The notes: generated by a model not told the origin, from the sequence alone. 64,000 bases of DNA from Leptolyngbya sp. NIES-3755 (GCA_001548435.1 AP017308.1:434001-498000), one strand, 5' to 3'; shown: positions 1 to 9,526, numbered from the stretch's first letter. Made by a program: numbers and translations.

Positions 1-2538
1 AGTTGAAGTAATCAATCCACCCGCGATCGCAACTGCCATCGGGGATCGAAGCTCTGATCCGGCTCCTAATCCAATGGCGATCGGAACCATGCCTAAAATC
101 GTTGCCGCAGTGGTCATCATGATCGGGCGTAATCGAATCGGACCTGCTTGCAGAATCGCTTCATTACGATCGTAGCCTTCACGTCTCAGTTGATTGATGT
201 AATCGACAATGAGAATCGCGTTTTTATTCGTCAATCCCAGTAGAAACACAAAGCCAATCAGCGAAATCATCCCGAAATCGCTCTGAGTGACTAACAATGC
301 CAACATTGCGCCAACCAGTGCTAGAGGCAGAGAAAGCGCGACTACGATCGGATCAATCAAACTACGAAACAGCCACACAAGGACAATCACAATACAGAGT
401 GCAGACAATCCGAGCGTTTTACCAAAGCTACCAAAGATCTCTTGACTACTTGCAGAATCACCACCCAAATCGAGTGTGACTCCCGCTGGCAGAATGGGTT
501 TCGACTCTTCGACCAATCGATTCGTCGCATCGCCTAAAGGTAAGTCTTTGCCTAAATTTGCACTGACATACACTACACGCTGTCCATCTCGTCGATCGAT
601 TTGTTGAAGTCCATTCCGGTTACTGCTACCACTCACAGTCACATCCACAATTCCTGGAATCGTTTGCAATCGAGTCTGCAAATCTGTTCCCACTTTTTCT
701 AAGACTGCCAGATCATCTCCTTTAATTGCTGCTTGAAGTGGCTTCTGGCTGCCTGCTTCGACAAAAGGAATATCTTCGACGCTGGTAGAAACTCCTGTAA
801 TTTGCGGCAAGGATGCTCTGATCTGATCCTGCACTGTTGCAGTCGGCGTGGAATGATTGTCTTTCAACTTGACGTAGAGCAATCCTTTGTTCGGCTCTCC
901 TTCACGCGATCCCACCGTTGTAAAAATGGTCTCAACATCAGGCGCTTTTCGCACTGTATCTTCAAGCTGTTTTGCCACACTGAGCGAGTCTTGCAGCGGA
1001 TTGATCTGTGGAACTTGTCCCCCTGCTGCAACGATTCTGGCAATCTCTTCTTGAGGTGGAATCTGCGGAAGTGGAGCCGTATATCGAACGTTGAACTCAC
1101 CTCGATCGAGCTTCGGAATAAATCCTTGAGGAATCATCGGAATAATCGCAATTCCCGCTGCAAAACTCGCCAGTGCAATTCCAACGACGATCGCACGATG
1201 TCGCAGTGACCAACGCAACAATCGATAGTACAGATCGCTAAATCGCGACCAGATGCCAAAATCACGATCGCGCTTTTCTCCCGGACGTTTCCGCAGCATA
1301 TAAATCGACAACACAGGCGATAATGTCCGCGCCACGAGCAGAGACATAATCATCGCAGCCGAAACGGTAATTCCAAACGGCTTGAAGAATTGCCCGATCA
1401 CGCCGCCCATGAGTCCGATCGGTAAAAAGACGGCAACCGCTGTAAAAGTCGCTGCTGTAACCGTTAATCCAATCTCATTCGTCGCATGAAGAGCCGCTTC
1501 TTTCGGAGTCGCACCATCTTCAATGTGACGGCTAATATTTTCGACATCCACGATCGCATCATCGACAACACTTCCGATCACGAGTGCCAATGCCAACAGC
1601 GTAATCGTTTCCAAATTGAATCCGAAAATCGCCATCACAATGAACGTTCCAAGCAACGAAACTGGAATCGCTAAGGCAGAAATTAACGTCGCCTTCCAAC
1701 TGCGGAGGAACGGGAAAATTACGATAATTGAAAGCACGACCGCTTCGATCAATGCCTCGATCGTTGAATGGGTTGCTCTCCGAATAAATTCCGCTTGCGT
1801 TGCTGCGAGTGTAATCGTGACATTGGAAAGATTTTGTCTCAGCGTTGCAATTTCTTTTTCAACAGCATCCACGACTTCGAGCGTATTCGCGTCACCGCGC
1901 TTGATCACTTGAATCGCGATCGCATCTCTACCGTTAAATCTTGTTAGCGTTGCTCCTTGTTGATTCCCTCCCGTTCCTAAAACATTCACTTTCAGAACGC
2001 CCGGAATTTTCGTCAACTGTGGAACGATTTGATTGTTTGTGAGATTTCCTAAGTCCTGAAGATTTCGCGAGGTGCTTTCAATGGCGTAACTCACCGCTGC
2101 TGATTCGTTTAAATTCAGTGCTGTGACTGTGTACTTTGAATCTCTCGGCAGCGTGACCGATTTTAATGCCGCTTCGACTCGCTGGCTGGATGATTCGAGA
2201 CTCGTGCCCACATCAAACGAGAGACTGACCGCTGTTTGATTCGGAAACGTCGAAGAGCGAAGATCAGTCAATCCCTCGATCGATTGCAAGGCTTGTTCGA
2301 TCGGGATCGTGACTTGCTTTTCTGTTTCAGTCGTCACGGTGAACGGTGCTTGTGCATTGACAACCACAACCGGAAAAGTAATATCAGGAAATAACGCATA
2401 CTTCAGCGAACTGAATGCAAACAGACCCGCAACAGTGATAAATAACCAAATGCAAATCGTAATCGCAGGTTTCGCGATCGCAAGTCGTGAAATGTTAAAA
2501 CGCTCCCGTGAAGTAGGAGCCGAGTTTGGCATATCCAT
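1..2538 (-). CDS. RND multidrug efflux permease, AcrB/HAE1 type (C-terminus outside window)
   Basis: An open frame of 846 codons reads leftward off the window edge, so about 200 residues of the usual ~1,050 are missing at the C-terminus. The first residues (MDMPNSAPTSRERFNISRLA) lead into the first membrane helix, followed by the periplasmic porter region (FPDITFPVV and later). Next comes the helix cluster with SVVDDAIVDVEN, the conserved TM4 acidic motif used for proton translocation. The last visible residues (LRSPMAVAIAGGLITST) are the typical late membrane motif. It acts in the inner membrane with a periplasmic adaptor and an outer-membrane channel; neither is visible here. Substrate cannot be told. 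The ATG at 2538 is chosen over the next in-frame ATG at 2532. It is divergent from the nucleosidase gene, with a shared ~115 bp intergenic promoter region. Confidence 0.93.
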   Translation of the reverse strand, partial: MDMPNSAPTSRERFNISRLAIAKPAITICIWLFITVAGLFAFSSLKYALFPDITFPVVVVNAQAPFTVTTETEKQVTIPIEQALQSIEGLTDLRSSTFPNQTAVSLSFDVGTSLESSSQRVEAALKSVTLPRDSKYTVTALNLNESAAVSYAIESTSRNLQDLGNLTNNQIVPQLTKIPGVLKVNVLGTGGNQQGATLTRFNGRDAIAIQVIKRGDANTLEVVDAVEKEIATLRQNLSNVTITLAATQAEFIRRATHSTIEALIEAVVLSIIVIFPFLRSWKATLISALAIPVSLLGTFIVMAIFGFNLETITLLALALVIGSVVDDAIVDVENISRHIEDGATPKEAALHATNEIGLTVTAATFTAVAVFLPIGLMGGVIGQFFKPFGITVSAAMIMSLLVARTLSPVLSIYMLRKRPGEKRDRDFGIWSRFSDLYYRLLRWSLRHRAIVVGIALASFAAGIAIIPMIPQGFIPKLDRGEFNVRYTAPLPQIPPQEEIARIVAAGGQVPQINPLQDSLSVAKQLEDTVRKAPDVETIFTTVGSREGEPNKGLLYVKLKDNHSTPTATVQDQIRASLPQITGVSTSVEDIPFVEAGSQKPLQAAIKGDDLAVLEKVGTDLQTRLQTIPGIVDVTVSGSSNRNGLQQIDRRDGQRVVYVSANLGKDLPLGDATNRLVEESKPILPAGVTLDLGGDSASSQEIFGSFGKTLGLSALCIVIVLVWLFRSLIDPIVVALSLPLALVGAMLALLVTQSDFGMISLIGFVFLLGLTNKNAILIVDYINQLRREGYDRNEAILQAGPIRLRPIMMTTAATILGMVPIAIGLGAGSELRSPMAVAIAGGLITST

Positions 2539-2653
2539 AGCAAGTCGAACCTAGAAGAGTAGCAAGAGAAATCGCAACGAAGCGATCGAGAATTTGAGAT
2601 GATCGAGTCTGGTTCCTTTTTACAGTGAAATTAAGTCATAAAGTTTTATTTTC

Positions 2654-3283
2654 ATGATGATTTCTGTGATCCTCGTCCCTCAAGGTGCTGAATATCAAGC
2701 CGTTTATCGGGGTGTTCAGTCTCAAGTAAATCCACCCAAGGTGATACCCATTCCGGCGGGTGCAGCGGCAATTCGAGAACTCGATCGCGTTTCTGATACC
2801 TCCGGAGTCTTGTTAATGGGCTTATGTGGCAGTTTATCGCCTGAAATTGAAATTGGCAGGATCGCGCTGTACCAGGCATGTGTCAATTTCTCAGGACAGG
2901 TGAAGGAGTGCGATCGCGCTTTAACGGATCGACTGCAAAATCAATTCCAGGTTTCTCCAGTTTTGGGATTGACGAGCGATCGTGTTATTTGTTCAGCCGA
3001 TGAAAAGCATAAATTAGGAAAATCTTACGAGGCTGCCGTAGTCGATATGGAAGGCTTCCCGATTTTGGAACAGCGATCGATAGCAATACTGCGAGTGGTC
3101 AGCGATGATCTGAGTGGCGATTTGCCAGATCTCAGTACGGTGATTGATGCAGACGGAAAAATTCAGGCGATATCAATGATGAAAGCGATGATAAAAAGAC
3201 CGATCGCGGCTGGTCGATTAATCCGAGGATCGCTTTCTGGATTGCGAAAATTACGACAATTGGCATCGGAGCTATCTCAATGA
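2654..3283 (+). CDS. Nucleoside phosphorylase/nucleosidase-like protein
   Basis: The 209-residue product resembles the purine nucleoside phosphorylase/MTA-SAH nucleosidase fold. It starts ISVILVPQGAEYQAV and has a glycine-rich LLMGLCGSL strand-loop and VVDMEGFPIL in the position of the VDME motif that binds the ribose of the ligand. It is shorter than E. coli MtnN (232 residues). The later loop has VVSDDLSGD, matching the RxxSD region that carries the catalytic aspartate. The stop codon overlaps the start of the downstream phosphate permease gene (ATGA), so the two are co-translated. Exact substrate is unknown; cyanobacteria often annotate this family only as phosphorylase. Calling the family is safe; the reaction is inference. 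Confidence 0.8.
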   Translation: MMISVILVPQGAEYQAVYRGVQSQVNPPKVIPIPAGAAAIRELDRVSDTSGVLLMGLCGSLSPEIEIGRIALYQACVNFSGQVKECDRALTDRLQNQFQVSPVLGLTSDRVICSADEKHKLGKSYEAAVVDMEGFPILEQRSIAILRVVSDDLSGDLPDLSTVIDADGKIQAISMMKAMIKRPIAAGRLIRGSLSGLRKLRQLASELSQ

Positions 3284-4479
3284 TTTTGATTGCATCGAGT
3301 TTGTTAGCGTTTTATTTAGCGTGGAATTTGGGCGCGAATGATGTGGCGAACTCGATGGGAACTTCGGTCGGCTCTAAAGCGGTCACGTTGAAACAAGCCC
3401 TGATTATTGCTGGGATTCTAGAATTTACTGGAGCCGTTTTATTCGGGCGTAACGTATCTCAAACGCTGATTACAGGCATTCTCGATCCGGCTCAATTCAC
3501 ACCGCAGGTTCTGGTGATTGGAATGATTTCGGTTCTAGTTGCTGCGGGAATCTGGTTAAATATTGCGACACTGTTTGGATTTCCAGTTTCGTCCTCTCAT
3601 GCGACAGTTGGCGCGATCGCAGGAGTCGGATCTTTAGCATTTGGATTTGATGCCGTAAATTGGAATTCGATCAAGCTCATTTCAATCACTTGGATTATTA
3701 CGCCCGTCGTCAGCGGACTTATTGCAGCAATTTTTTACAGTGCAATTAAGCGTTTCATTCTGGATCAACCGAATGCGATCGCACAATTACAGCAATGGAT
3801 TCCCTGGATTAGTACAGTCCTGATTGGAATCTTCGGCGTGATTGTTTTCCCCACGATCGCAGCACCCGTTCAAAGTTTTATTCATTTATCGATCCAGAAT
3901 ATTTCTCTTCTTTTAGGTGCGATTGCAATCAGTACTTTATCAATCGCAGCATTGCAAAACCTACAAACCGTCGAATCTACGCTTGCTCGATTTCAAGTGG
4001 TGAGTGCGTGTTTTGTTGCGTTTGCTCACGGCTCGAACGATGTCGGAAATGCGATCGCTCCATTTGCTACGATCGTGTCGGTATTGCGATCAGGAACCGT
4101 TCCGACCTCAGACTTTCAAATTCCGATCTGGACATTGGTTTTAGGCGGGGCGGGAATTGTGGCGGGACTTGCGGTTTTGGGTCGGAATGTGATTTCTACG
4201 ATCGGGGAAGGGATCATCGCATTAGAACCGAGTGGCGGATTGTGTGCAGAATTGGCAACCGCCACCACGATTTTGATCGCCTCTCGGTTTGGATTACCTG
4301 TTTCGACTTCTCATGCACTGGTGGGCGGCGTGGTTGGTGTGGGATTGGTGCAGGGATTGAAATCGATTCGGTTCGAGACAATTCGATCGATTATTTTCAC
4401 CTGGTTAATTACGATTCCGGTAGCAGCGGTTTTGAGCGCGATCGCATTTTTGGTTTTACGATCGGTGTTTGGGCATTAA
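3280..4479 (+). CDS. PiT-family inorganic phosphate permease
   Basis: The 399-residue, strongly hydrophobic protein has the duplicated PiT signature: GANDVANSMGTSVGS near the N-terminus and GSNDVGNAIAPFATI in the second half. Each half also has a matching PVSSSHA / PVSTSHALVGG motif. The two inverted halves form a cation-coupled (H+ or metal-phosphate) symporter in the inner membrane. Its ATG overlaps the stop of the nucleosidase-like gene by four bases, which indicates a two-gene operon. No Pho box was recognised upstream. Length is close to the compact bacterial PiT proteins that lack a long central cytoplasmic loop. Confidence 0.93.
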   Translation: MILIASSLLAFYLAWNLGANDVANSMGTSVGSKAVTLKQALIIAGILEFTGAVLFGRNVSQTLITGILDPAQFTPQVLVIGMISVLVAAGIWLNIATLFGFPVSSSHATVGAIAGVGSLAFGFDAVNWNSIKLISITWIITPVVSGLIAAIFYSAIKRFILDQPNAIAQLQQWIPWISTVLIGIFGVIVFPTIAAPVQSFIHLSIQNISLLLGAIAISTLSIAALQNLQTVESTLARFQVVSACFVAFAHGSNDVGNAIAPFATIVSVLRSGTVPTSDFQIPIWTLVLGGAGIVAGLAVLGRNVISTIGEGIIALEPSGGLCAELATATTILIASRFGLPVSTSHALVGGVVGVGLVQGLKSIRFETIRSIIFTWLITIPVAAVLSAIAFLVLRSVFGH

Positions 4480-4605
4480 GAATTGTGAGCGATCGCAGGT
4501 CAAGCGCGATCGACTTTTTCTAGAGCACCTTCAAATGCAGCCTGTGAAATGAGATCTCTTTCGACTAATAGTTTTTTCGTGCTAAGGCAAATTTCCGAGG
4601 TCAAA

Positions 4606-4989
4606 CTATTCCGCAGTCGCAATAACATGAGGGGACTGAACATCAATGAGCCAATTTTCATCAATGACCTCCAAGCTGTCATCTAGAATCAAGAGCAGTT
4701 CTCCGATCGTCGTCGCAGCCGTAGGAATCGTCAGAGCATATCTAAGTTGAAGCCAGTGATTGTTCCCAGACTGGTTTGGCGTGACACCGAGGGAACTGCT
4801 AATCAATTGTGGAACAGGGGGTTGCTGAAAGCAGATGGTTTCATAGAATTGATCGGTTTCGTCCCAATACCCGTGGATCTGAAATTGGCAGGTTTGCAAA
4901 TGGCGCTGTGCGATTTGGTCGGGGTCGATTTGTGTGAGGGCTTGAGAAAGATTTTGCCAAATTGGATGCGATTTGAGAGTTGTTGCCAC
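4606..4989 (-). CDS. Conserved hypothetical protein
   Basis: A 127-residue soluble protein beginning MATTLKSHPIWQNLSQALTQ. No signal peptide or membrane helix is visible. It has an aromatic, acidic composition with a TIGELLLILDDSLEVIDENW segment. I do not recognise the family. It is convergent with the phosphate permease gene. A second frame on the same strand continues downstream to 4500 and encodes a helical-looking tail (KKLLVERDLISQAAF...), so the present stop may result from a frameshift; see findings. Confidence 0.6.
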   Translation of the reverse strand: MATTLKSHPIWQNLSQALTQIDPDQIAQRHLQTCQFQIHGYWDETDQFYETICFQQPPVPQLISSSLGVTPNQSGNNHWLQLRYALTIPTAATTIGELLLILDDSLEVIDENWLIDVQSPHVIATAE

Positions 4990-5005
4990 AGCAAGTGTCC
5001 TTGTC

Positions 5006-5634
5006 TCAATGGGTGGTCATTTTGCCTGGGAAATGAAGCACATCTCCTATGATTTTGGCGTGAAATCGACGATCTCCACCTTTTCCTAAAATTTTAGATT
5101 TGAAATCATAGTCTGGTTCTTCTGATGGAACAAGCCCATTATTTCCCTTGGGCGGGACGGCTCCTTTGTGAATCGCTTTGAGATGTTTGCCGATCGCATC
5201 GTATAGGATGCCAAATTCAACTTGGGTTTGACCGAGAAAATGGGATACAAGCCTCGCCCTTCTAGGGCAACTTTTGCGACAAACCCTGGTACAATCAAAC
5301 CAATCGCAACACAGGCAGAGACTCACGTCTTAGAACGGAGGAACCTGTCTCGCAAGGGGCGTACTTCTAGAGAAACGTTCCGTTCCTGAGGAACAAGTGG
5401 ATTTTTCTCGTTAACTATTTCTTGTACAGCGGTGGGGCGCATCGCAGTGAACTTTTGCGGAGGGCAAGTAGCATGAGCTATCCCGATAAAGCAAGAATCC
5501 TCTCGTCTTCAGACAGAGGAGTCGTCAATAAACGAAACAAACCGACCTTCTTTAGAGCGGTAAACCTGTTGAGCTTCAATATCTTGCCAACGATCGGGAA
5601 GTTCTGGATACTCTGAATCGTCGCGGTCACTCAT
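5006..5634 (-). pseudogene. Small hypothetical gene split by an IS200/IS605 remnant
   Basis: The 5' part starts at the ATG at 5634 (MSDRDDSEYPELPDRWQDIE... to RFVSF at about 5529) and hits a stop inside the inserted element at 5509. The 3' part is open from about 5243 down to the TGA at 5006 (HFLGQTQVEFGILYDAIGKH ... to the end, GKMTTH). Removing the insert between about 5244 and 5528 joins the two parts into one plausible protein of roughly 115 residues. The 3' part contains a VPPKGNNG turn and a KGGDRRFHAKI segment. Family not recognised. The split is read from the sequence; that the two parts were once one gene is inference. Confidence 0.5.
5244..5528 (+). mobile_element. Deleted IS200/IS605-family element (TnpB-type) remnant
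   Basis: The left end shows a GCCC-TTCTA-GGGC hairpin (about 5254-5267) followed by TTTTGCGACAAACCC and TACAAT, like the promoter region in front of cyanobacterial tnpB genes. The right end has the hairpin CCTCT..AGAGG and ends GTCGTCAA at 5528. The plus-strand frame before it reads TAVGRIAVNFCGGQVA, stop, then AIPIKQESSRLQTEESS, which is the typical C-terminal tail of IS605-type TnpB. A second stop lies upstream. Nearly all of tnpB, including the RuvC-like catalytic core, is gone, and no TnpA is present, so it cannot move by itself. It lies inside a small minus-strand gene. Confidence 0.65.
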
Positions 5635-5715
5635 CTTTGAATCTTCGGGGAGCGTTCAAGATTTTATCAAGAAGAAGTGCGATCGCTGCGATTTTAGCCA
5701 ATGGTTGAGCCACTC

Positions 5716-6756
5716 TTAACTCGATCGACGTTGCAACACCCCCGATCGACGTAATTCCCCTAAATTCCTTGTCCCCGTACAAAACAACACCGTCGTAATT
5801 TCCGCTTTCAAAATATCTACTAACAAATGCAACGCTTCCTCGGATTCATTCGCCGCCTGCAAAAACGGCATTGCTAACCCCGCCAAATCTGCACCGAGCG
5901 CGATCGTTTTCGCCACATCCAATCCATTTCGCAATCCTCCGGATGCAATCAGCGGAATTGTCTCTGAAATCGCTCGAATCTGCGTAATGCAATCCGCTGT
6001 CGGAATTCCCCAATCTGCAAACGTCATTCCCAATCGTCGCTGTTTCGGGTCTTGAGCGCGACCACTTTCGACTTTTGCCCACGAAGTCCCACCCGCACCC
6101 GCCACATCGATCGCGCTAATTCCCGCTGCGATTAATTTTTCTGCGATCGCTTTCGAGATCCCGTTCCCCACTTCTTTCGCAATCACTGGAACCGGAAGCT
6201 TTTCACACAAAATTGCAATCTTATCGAGCAATCCCCGAAAATTCGTATCTCCTCGCGTTTGAACGGCTTCCTGTAATGGATTCAAATGCAGAATTAATGC
6301 ATCTGCTTCGAGCAAATCAACGGCTTTCAAACATTGATCGATGCCGTAAGTGTAATTGAGTTGAACCGCGCCCAGATTTGCAAATAACAACGCATCTGGC
6401 GCGATCGCTCTTAATTCAAACGAATCAGAAACCGTTGGATTCTCGATCGCGACTCGCTGTGATCCGACTCCCATCGCTAACTGGTATTCTTGTGCGATCG
6501 CGGCTAATCGATAATTGATTTTTTTCGCCAACTCTGTTCCGCCCGTCATCGAAGAAATCAGAATCGGAGCGCTCAATGGCTTATTCAAAAATGTTGTGTG
6601 AATATCGATTTCTGCTCGATCGAGTTCTGGTAAACAGCAATGCGTAAAGTGATAGTTTTCCAATCCTGTGGTTGTCTCGCGGCATTGCACATCGTCTTCT
6701 AAACACACTCTCAGATGATCGGCTTTACGATTCTGAGTTTCTGCTGCTCCATTCAT
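5716..6756 (-). CDS. fni: Isopentenyl-diphosphate delta-isomerase, type 2
   Basis: This FMN- and NADPH-dependent enzyme interconverts IPP and DMAPP at the end of the MEP isoprenoid pathway and supplies carotenoid, chlorophyll-tail and quinone synthesis. The 346 residues fit the family. N-terminal [10 protein letters not shown] is the conserved start. SSMTGG binds the flavin, GVGSQRVAI and [10 protein letters not shown] are substrate/flavin motifs, and [12 protein letters not shown] is the phosphate-binding loop of the TIM barrel. Cyanobacteria generally have this type 2 enzyme rather than Idi-1. The start is the ATG at 6756. pyrR lies just upstream on the same strand with a ~24 bp gap, so the two may be co-transcribed. 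Confidence 0.96.
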   Translation of the reverse strand: MNGAAETQNRKADHLRVCLEDDVQCRETTTGLENYHFTHCCLPELDRAEIDIHTTFLNKPLSAPILISSMTGGTELAKKINYRLAAIAQEYQLAMGVGSQRVAIENPTVSDSFELRAIAPDALLFANLGAVQLNYTYGIDQCLKAVDLLEADALILHLNPLQEAVQTRGDTNFRGLLDKIAILCEKLPVPVIAKEVGNGISKAIAEKLIAAGISAIDVAGAGGTSWAKVESGRAQDPKQRRLGMTFADWGIPTADCITQIRAISETIPLIASGGLRNGLDVAKTIALGADLAGLAMPFLQAANESEEALHLLVDILKAEITTVLFCTGTRNLGELRRSGVLQRRSS

Positions 6757-6780
6757 AAAAGTATTTGAATTACTATTTTC

Positions 6781-7317
6781 TTATCCTTTCACAAGTTCGA
6801 CCCCATCCCGCCCATCGGTTTCTTGCAGATACACCTTGATCATTTCTTCTTTCGCGGTAGGCAACTGCTTTCCAATATAGTCGGGATGAATCGGAACTTC
6901 GCGATGTCCTCGATCGATTAACACAGCTAACCGAATCACTTCCGGACGACCGTAATCATTCACCGCATCCAAAGCGGCTCGAATCGTTCGCCCTTTATAA
7001 ATCACATCATCGATCAGGACAACCGTTTTTCCAGTCAGATCAAAGGGAATATCTGTCTTAGCAGGAGTGCGAACGCCGATCGTATCTAAATCATCGCGGT
7101 AAAACGTAATGTCGATCGCGCCCAACGGAACCTCAACATTTTCCAAAACGGTAATCTGATCGCAAATTGATTTTGCTAATGGAACGCCTCTGGTATAGAT
7201 TCCGAGCAAGACTAATTTTGATAAATCTCCCGATCGTTCCACAATTTGCGAAGCGAGTCGATTGACAGTTCGACGCAGTTCCTCAGCAGATAAAATCTCA
7301 ATTCGTTCTTGCGGCAT
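6781..7317 (-). CDS. pyrR: PyrR, bifunctional pyrimidine regulator / uracil phosphoribosyltransferase
   Basis: A 178-residue type I phosphoribosyltransferase. The PRPP-binding motif [14 protein letters not shown] is intact, preceded by the [10 protein letters not shown] loop and the [15 protein letters not shown] segment typical of PyrR. In Bacillus it binds pyr mRNA and controls attenuation by UMP, and it also has a weak UPRTase activity; the role in cyanobacteria is less certain. I start at the ATG at 7317 ([10 protein letters not shown]); a TTG five codons upstream is the only extension. No pyr biosynthetic genes lie beside it. Confidence 0.93.
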   Translation of the reverse strand: MPQERIEILSAEELRRTVNRLASQIVERSGDLSKLVLLGIYTRGVPLAKSICDQITVLENVEVPLGAIDITFYRDDLDTIGVRTPAKTDIPFDLTGKTVVLIDDVIYKGRTIRAALDAVNDYGRPEVIRLAVLIDRGHREVPIHPDYIGKQLPTAKEEMIKVYLQETDGRDGVELVKG

Positions 7318-7419
7318 CGTACGATCGTCCAAACGGATATACGGTTAGCGTACAAGCAAATTTGATCCACCCTACGTCAAATTTGTATTTGATTCGATCA
7401 AGGAGTTGATCATTCAATT

Positions 7420-7453
7420 AAAAAATCTCCGATTCCCTTCAGAAACCGGAGAT
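7420..7453 (-). terminator. Rho-independent terminator after rpsF
   Basis: On the minus strand the stem ATCTCCG (7453-7447) pairs with CGGAGAT (7431-7425) and is followed directly by a run of T residues. It lies about 25 bases past the rpsF stop. Confidence 0.8.
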
Positions 7454-7476
7454 CTCAACCTTAAACCAAAACCTCG

Positions 7477-7797
7477 TTAAGCCTCTTCAGCTTCTTCTTC
7501 TGCTTTCGGCTCGTCTTGTTTCACTGTCAAATAACGAATCACTTCATTACTCAACCGCATCGCCCGTTCCATCGGTGCAATTTGGCTACCATCAGCTTTA
7601 AAGTTCATCTGCACGTAAATCCCTTCACGTTGCTTATCGATCTCGTAAGCCAACCGACGCTTACCCCGATGCTGAGTCTCAATAATCTCTGCACCGTTAT
7701 CTTTCAGGATCGATTGATATTTGTCGATCGCACCGTCAACCGCCTCGTCCCCGATGTCAGGACGCAAAATATACATCGTTTCGTACAACTGACTCAT
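7477..7797 (-). CDS. rpsF: 30S ribosomal protein S6
   Basis: S6 binds the central domain of 16S rRNA together with S18. The 106-residue product begins [14 protein letters not shown] and contains the family strand [16 protein letters not shown] and the [10 protein letters not shown] motif, then an acidic tail (KAEEEAEEA). Length matches cyanobacterial S6. It is monocistronic here, without rpsR or ssb neighbours, and is followed by a terminator. Confidence 0.97.
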   Translation of the reverse strand: MSQLYETMYILRPDIGDEAVDGAIDKYQSILKDNGAEIIETQHRGKRRLAYEIDKQREGIYVQMNFKADGSQIAPMERAMRLSNEVIRYLTVKQDEPKAEEEAEEA

Positions 7798-7987
7798 CCA
7801 AACAAACTCCTTACGGACTAAATGGCTCTTTCGGCTTATTTTTGTCTCTCCGAAATCGAGTAAATCACACTTGATTTAGACAGAGAAACCCCAATAATGA
7901 AAGGGCAAGGAATTACAATTCTATACCATCCTGTGAAGTCGTTGCCCTCAATCTACCTGGTCTAAAAAATTCTAACTGGTTATTCTT

Positions 7988-8779
7988 ATGGCACAGCGTT
8001 ACGTCCGCGTTCAAACCCCTGAAGGCAAAATCCATTACGGATTGCTGCAAATCGATCGTACCGTTCAGGTCTTGGACGCTCCCCCCTGGCTAAAAGGACA
8101 ACTCACCGACCAGCGATTGAGCCAATATCAACTCCTTGCCCCCTGTGCCCCCTCGAAAATCATTGCAGTTGGAAAGAATTACGCGAATCATGCGGCTGAG
8201 ATGGGAACTCCGTTGCCAGAAGAACCGCTTCTGTTTCTCAAACCGACGACAACCGTAATCGCGCTGGATTCGGACATCTTTTATCCTCCCCAATCCGCAC
8301 GAGTAGATTACGAAGGCGAATTGGCGCTAGTGATTGGCGATCGAGTGAAAGATTGCTCCCCCCAAGAAGCTCACAGCAAAATTTGGGGATATACGATCGC
8401 GAATGATGTCACGGCGCGAGATTTGCAAAAAAAAGATGGACAGTGGACGCGAGCCAAAGGCTTTGATACGTTCTGTCCATTAGGTCCTTGGATTGTGCGC
8501 GAGATCAGTCCCGATGCCCGAATTCAAACGTTTCTCAACGATGTTTCCGTTCAATCAGCCTCGATCGGGGAGATGGTTTTTCTCCCTCATGTGCTCGTGT
8601 CTTATATCAGTCAAGTGATGACGCTGCTTCCTGGAGATGTAATTCTCACGGGAACCCCAGAAGGAGTTGGCGGAATGCAGGCAGGCGATCGCGTTCGAGT
8701 TGAAATCGAAGGAATTGGCTTTCTCGAAAATACGGTGAGAATGAAAATCCCGACTCGTCAAACGCAGCTTCAGGATTAG
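7988..8779 (+). CDS. Fumarylacetoacetate hydrolase-family protein
   Basis: A 263-residue FAH-fold enzyme. It has GKNYANHAAEMG, the metal-binding DYEGELALVIG (acidic residues that hold Mg2+), the GYTIANDVTARDLQ segment, KGFDTFCPLGPW and the terminal GDVILTGTPEGVG motif. Enzymes of this group (FAHD1/YcgM-like) hydrolyse or decarboxylate acylpyruvates and oxaloacetate, or act in aromatic breakdown. No aromatic-degradation genes are nearby, so a housekeeping acylpyruvase role is more likely, but this is inference. Its stop overlaps the end of the convergent Tic20 gene by four bases. Confidence 0.9.
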   Translation: MAQRYVRVQTPEGKIHYGLLQIDRTVQVLDAPPWLKGQLTDQRLSQYQLLAPCAPSKIIAVGKNYANHAAEMGTPLPEEPLLFLKPTTTVIALDSDIFYPPQSARVDYEGELALVIGDRVKDCSPQEAHSKIWGYTIANDVTARDLQKKDGQWTRAKGFDTFCPLGPWIVREISPDARIQTFLNDVSVQSASIGEMVFLPHVLVSYISQVMTLLPGDVILTGTPEGVGGMQAGDRVRVEIEGIGFLENTVRMKIPTRQTQLQD

Positions 8780-9264
8780 CGCACCTGCATGTAGACGGCA
8801 TCCGAAATCGTGGGAATTTCCGCATAGCGTCCGAGTACGGTTTGAACGAGCGAGTATCCGATCGCTACGATCGTGCCCAAGAACACGGCATTAAACAAAG
8901 TCTGTGAAAGTAAAGGAACCCCACTAAAAATCGGTCCCAGTGCAAAGTCCCAAATGATTGCGACCAAGCTCAAGACAATTCCAAATAGAATCGACTGCAT
9001 TGTGTTGAAGCGAATAAAGTGAGAAATATTCTCGTTTCTAACCACCAATAAGAACAGTGCAAAAAACACAATCAGTGGAACAAAGCCGCTGTAAATCGAC
9101 ATTAACGGCATCAGCGGTTGGGCAATGATCAAAAGCAGAGGACTCAGAAACGAATCCCCCCGTAGAATCGGAGCCACCAACCGAATGACGTCAATCAGTG
9201 GCAAAAGATAGACCAAAGAAGCAAAAATACGATCGGACACCGTTGTAGATCCGCGCCATGCCAT
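8776..9264 (-). CDS. Tic20-family membrane protein
   Basis: A 162-residue protein with four predicted membrane helices and the Tic20 family pattern (ADRIFASLVYLLPLIDV-like start and FIRFNTMQSILFGIVLSL between helices). In plants Tic20 is part of the chloroplast inner-envelope import channel; the cyanobacterial homologue is a conserved thylakoid or plasma-membrane protein of unresolved role. Start is the ATG at 9264 (MAWRGSTTVSDRI). It overlaps the convergent hydrolase gene at its 3' end. Confidence 0.88.
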   Translation of the reverse strand: MAWRGSTTVSDRIFASLVYLLPLIDVIRLVAPILRGDSFLSPLLLIIAQPLMPLMSIYSGFVPLIVFFALFLLVVRNENISHFIRFNTMQSILFGIVLSLVAIIWDFALGPIFSGVPLLSQTLFNAVFLGTIVAIGYSLVQTVLGRYAEIPTISDAVYMQVR

Positions 9265-9328
9265 AACTCAATTCTCCTAAATCCATATAAAAGAGATTAA
9301 GCCCAGAATAACGCACCCAGCCCGATTC

Positions 9329-9526
9329 CTACTCAATATTGGCGATTCTAAATCCCATTTGGCATTCAAACTGAGCGGGAAGTTTTTCTCCCAATTGGCT
9401 AATCGCCTGACCGCAGCGCAGTTGTCCCTGTCGCCATCGCGGTTGTCCACTTTGGTCTGCCATCAAGCATCCTTGACACACTTGCCGGACTGAAAGGAGT
9501 TGATCGCCCGCTAGAACTACTAACAT
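9329..9526 (-). CDS. Small conserved Cys-containing protein
   Basis: A 65-residue product with four cysteines in VCQGC...LRCG...FECQMG, an arrangement that could bind zinc or an iron-sulfur cluster. No membrane helix. It lies immediately upstream of the Tic20 gene on the same strand. The regular Cys spacing and codon use argue for a real gene; function is unknown. Confidence 0.6.
   Translation of the reverse strand: MLVVLAGDQLLSVRQVCQGCLMADQSGQPRWRQGQLRCGQAISQLGEKLPAQFECQMGFRIANIE

Noticed and set aside
733-1209. 158-codon open frame on the plus strand
   Set aside because: It is antisense to the clearly coding RND pump; its translation is Cys/Arg/Asn-rich with no domain.
5422-5616. 64-codon plus-strand frame as a separate gene
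   Set aside because: It runs through the right end of the IS200/IS605 remnant and into antisense of the interrupted gene; the TnpB tail is in another frame.
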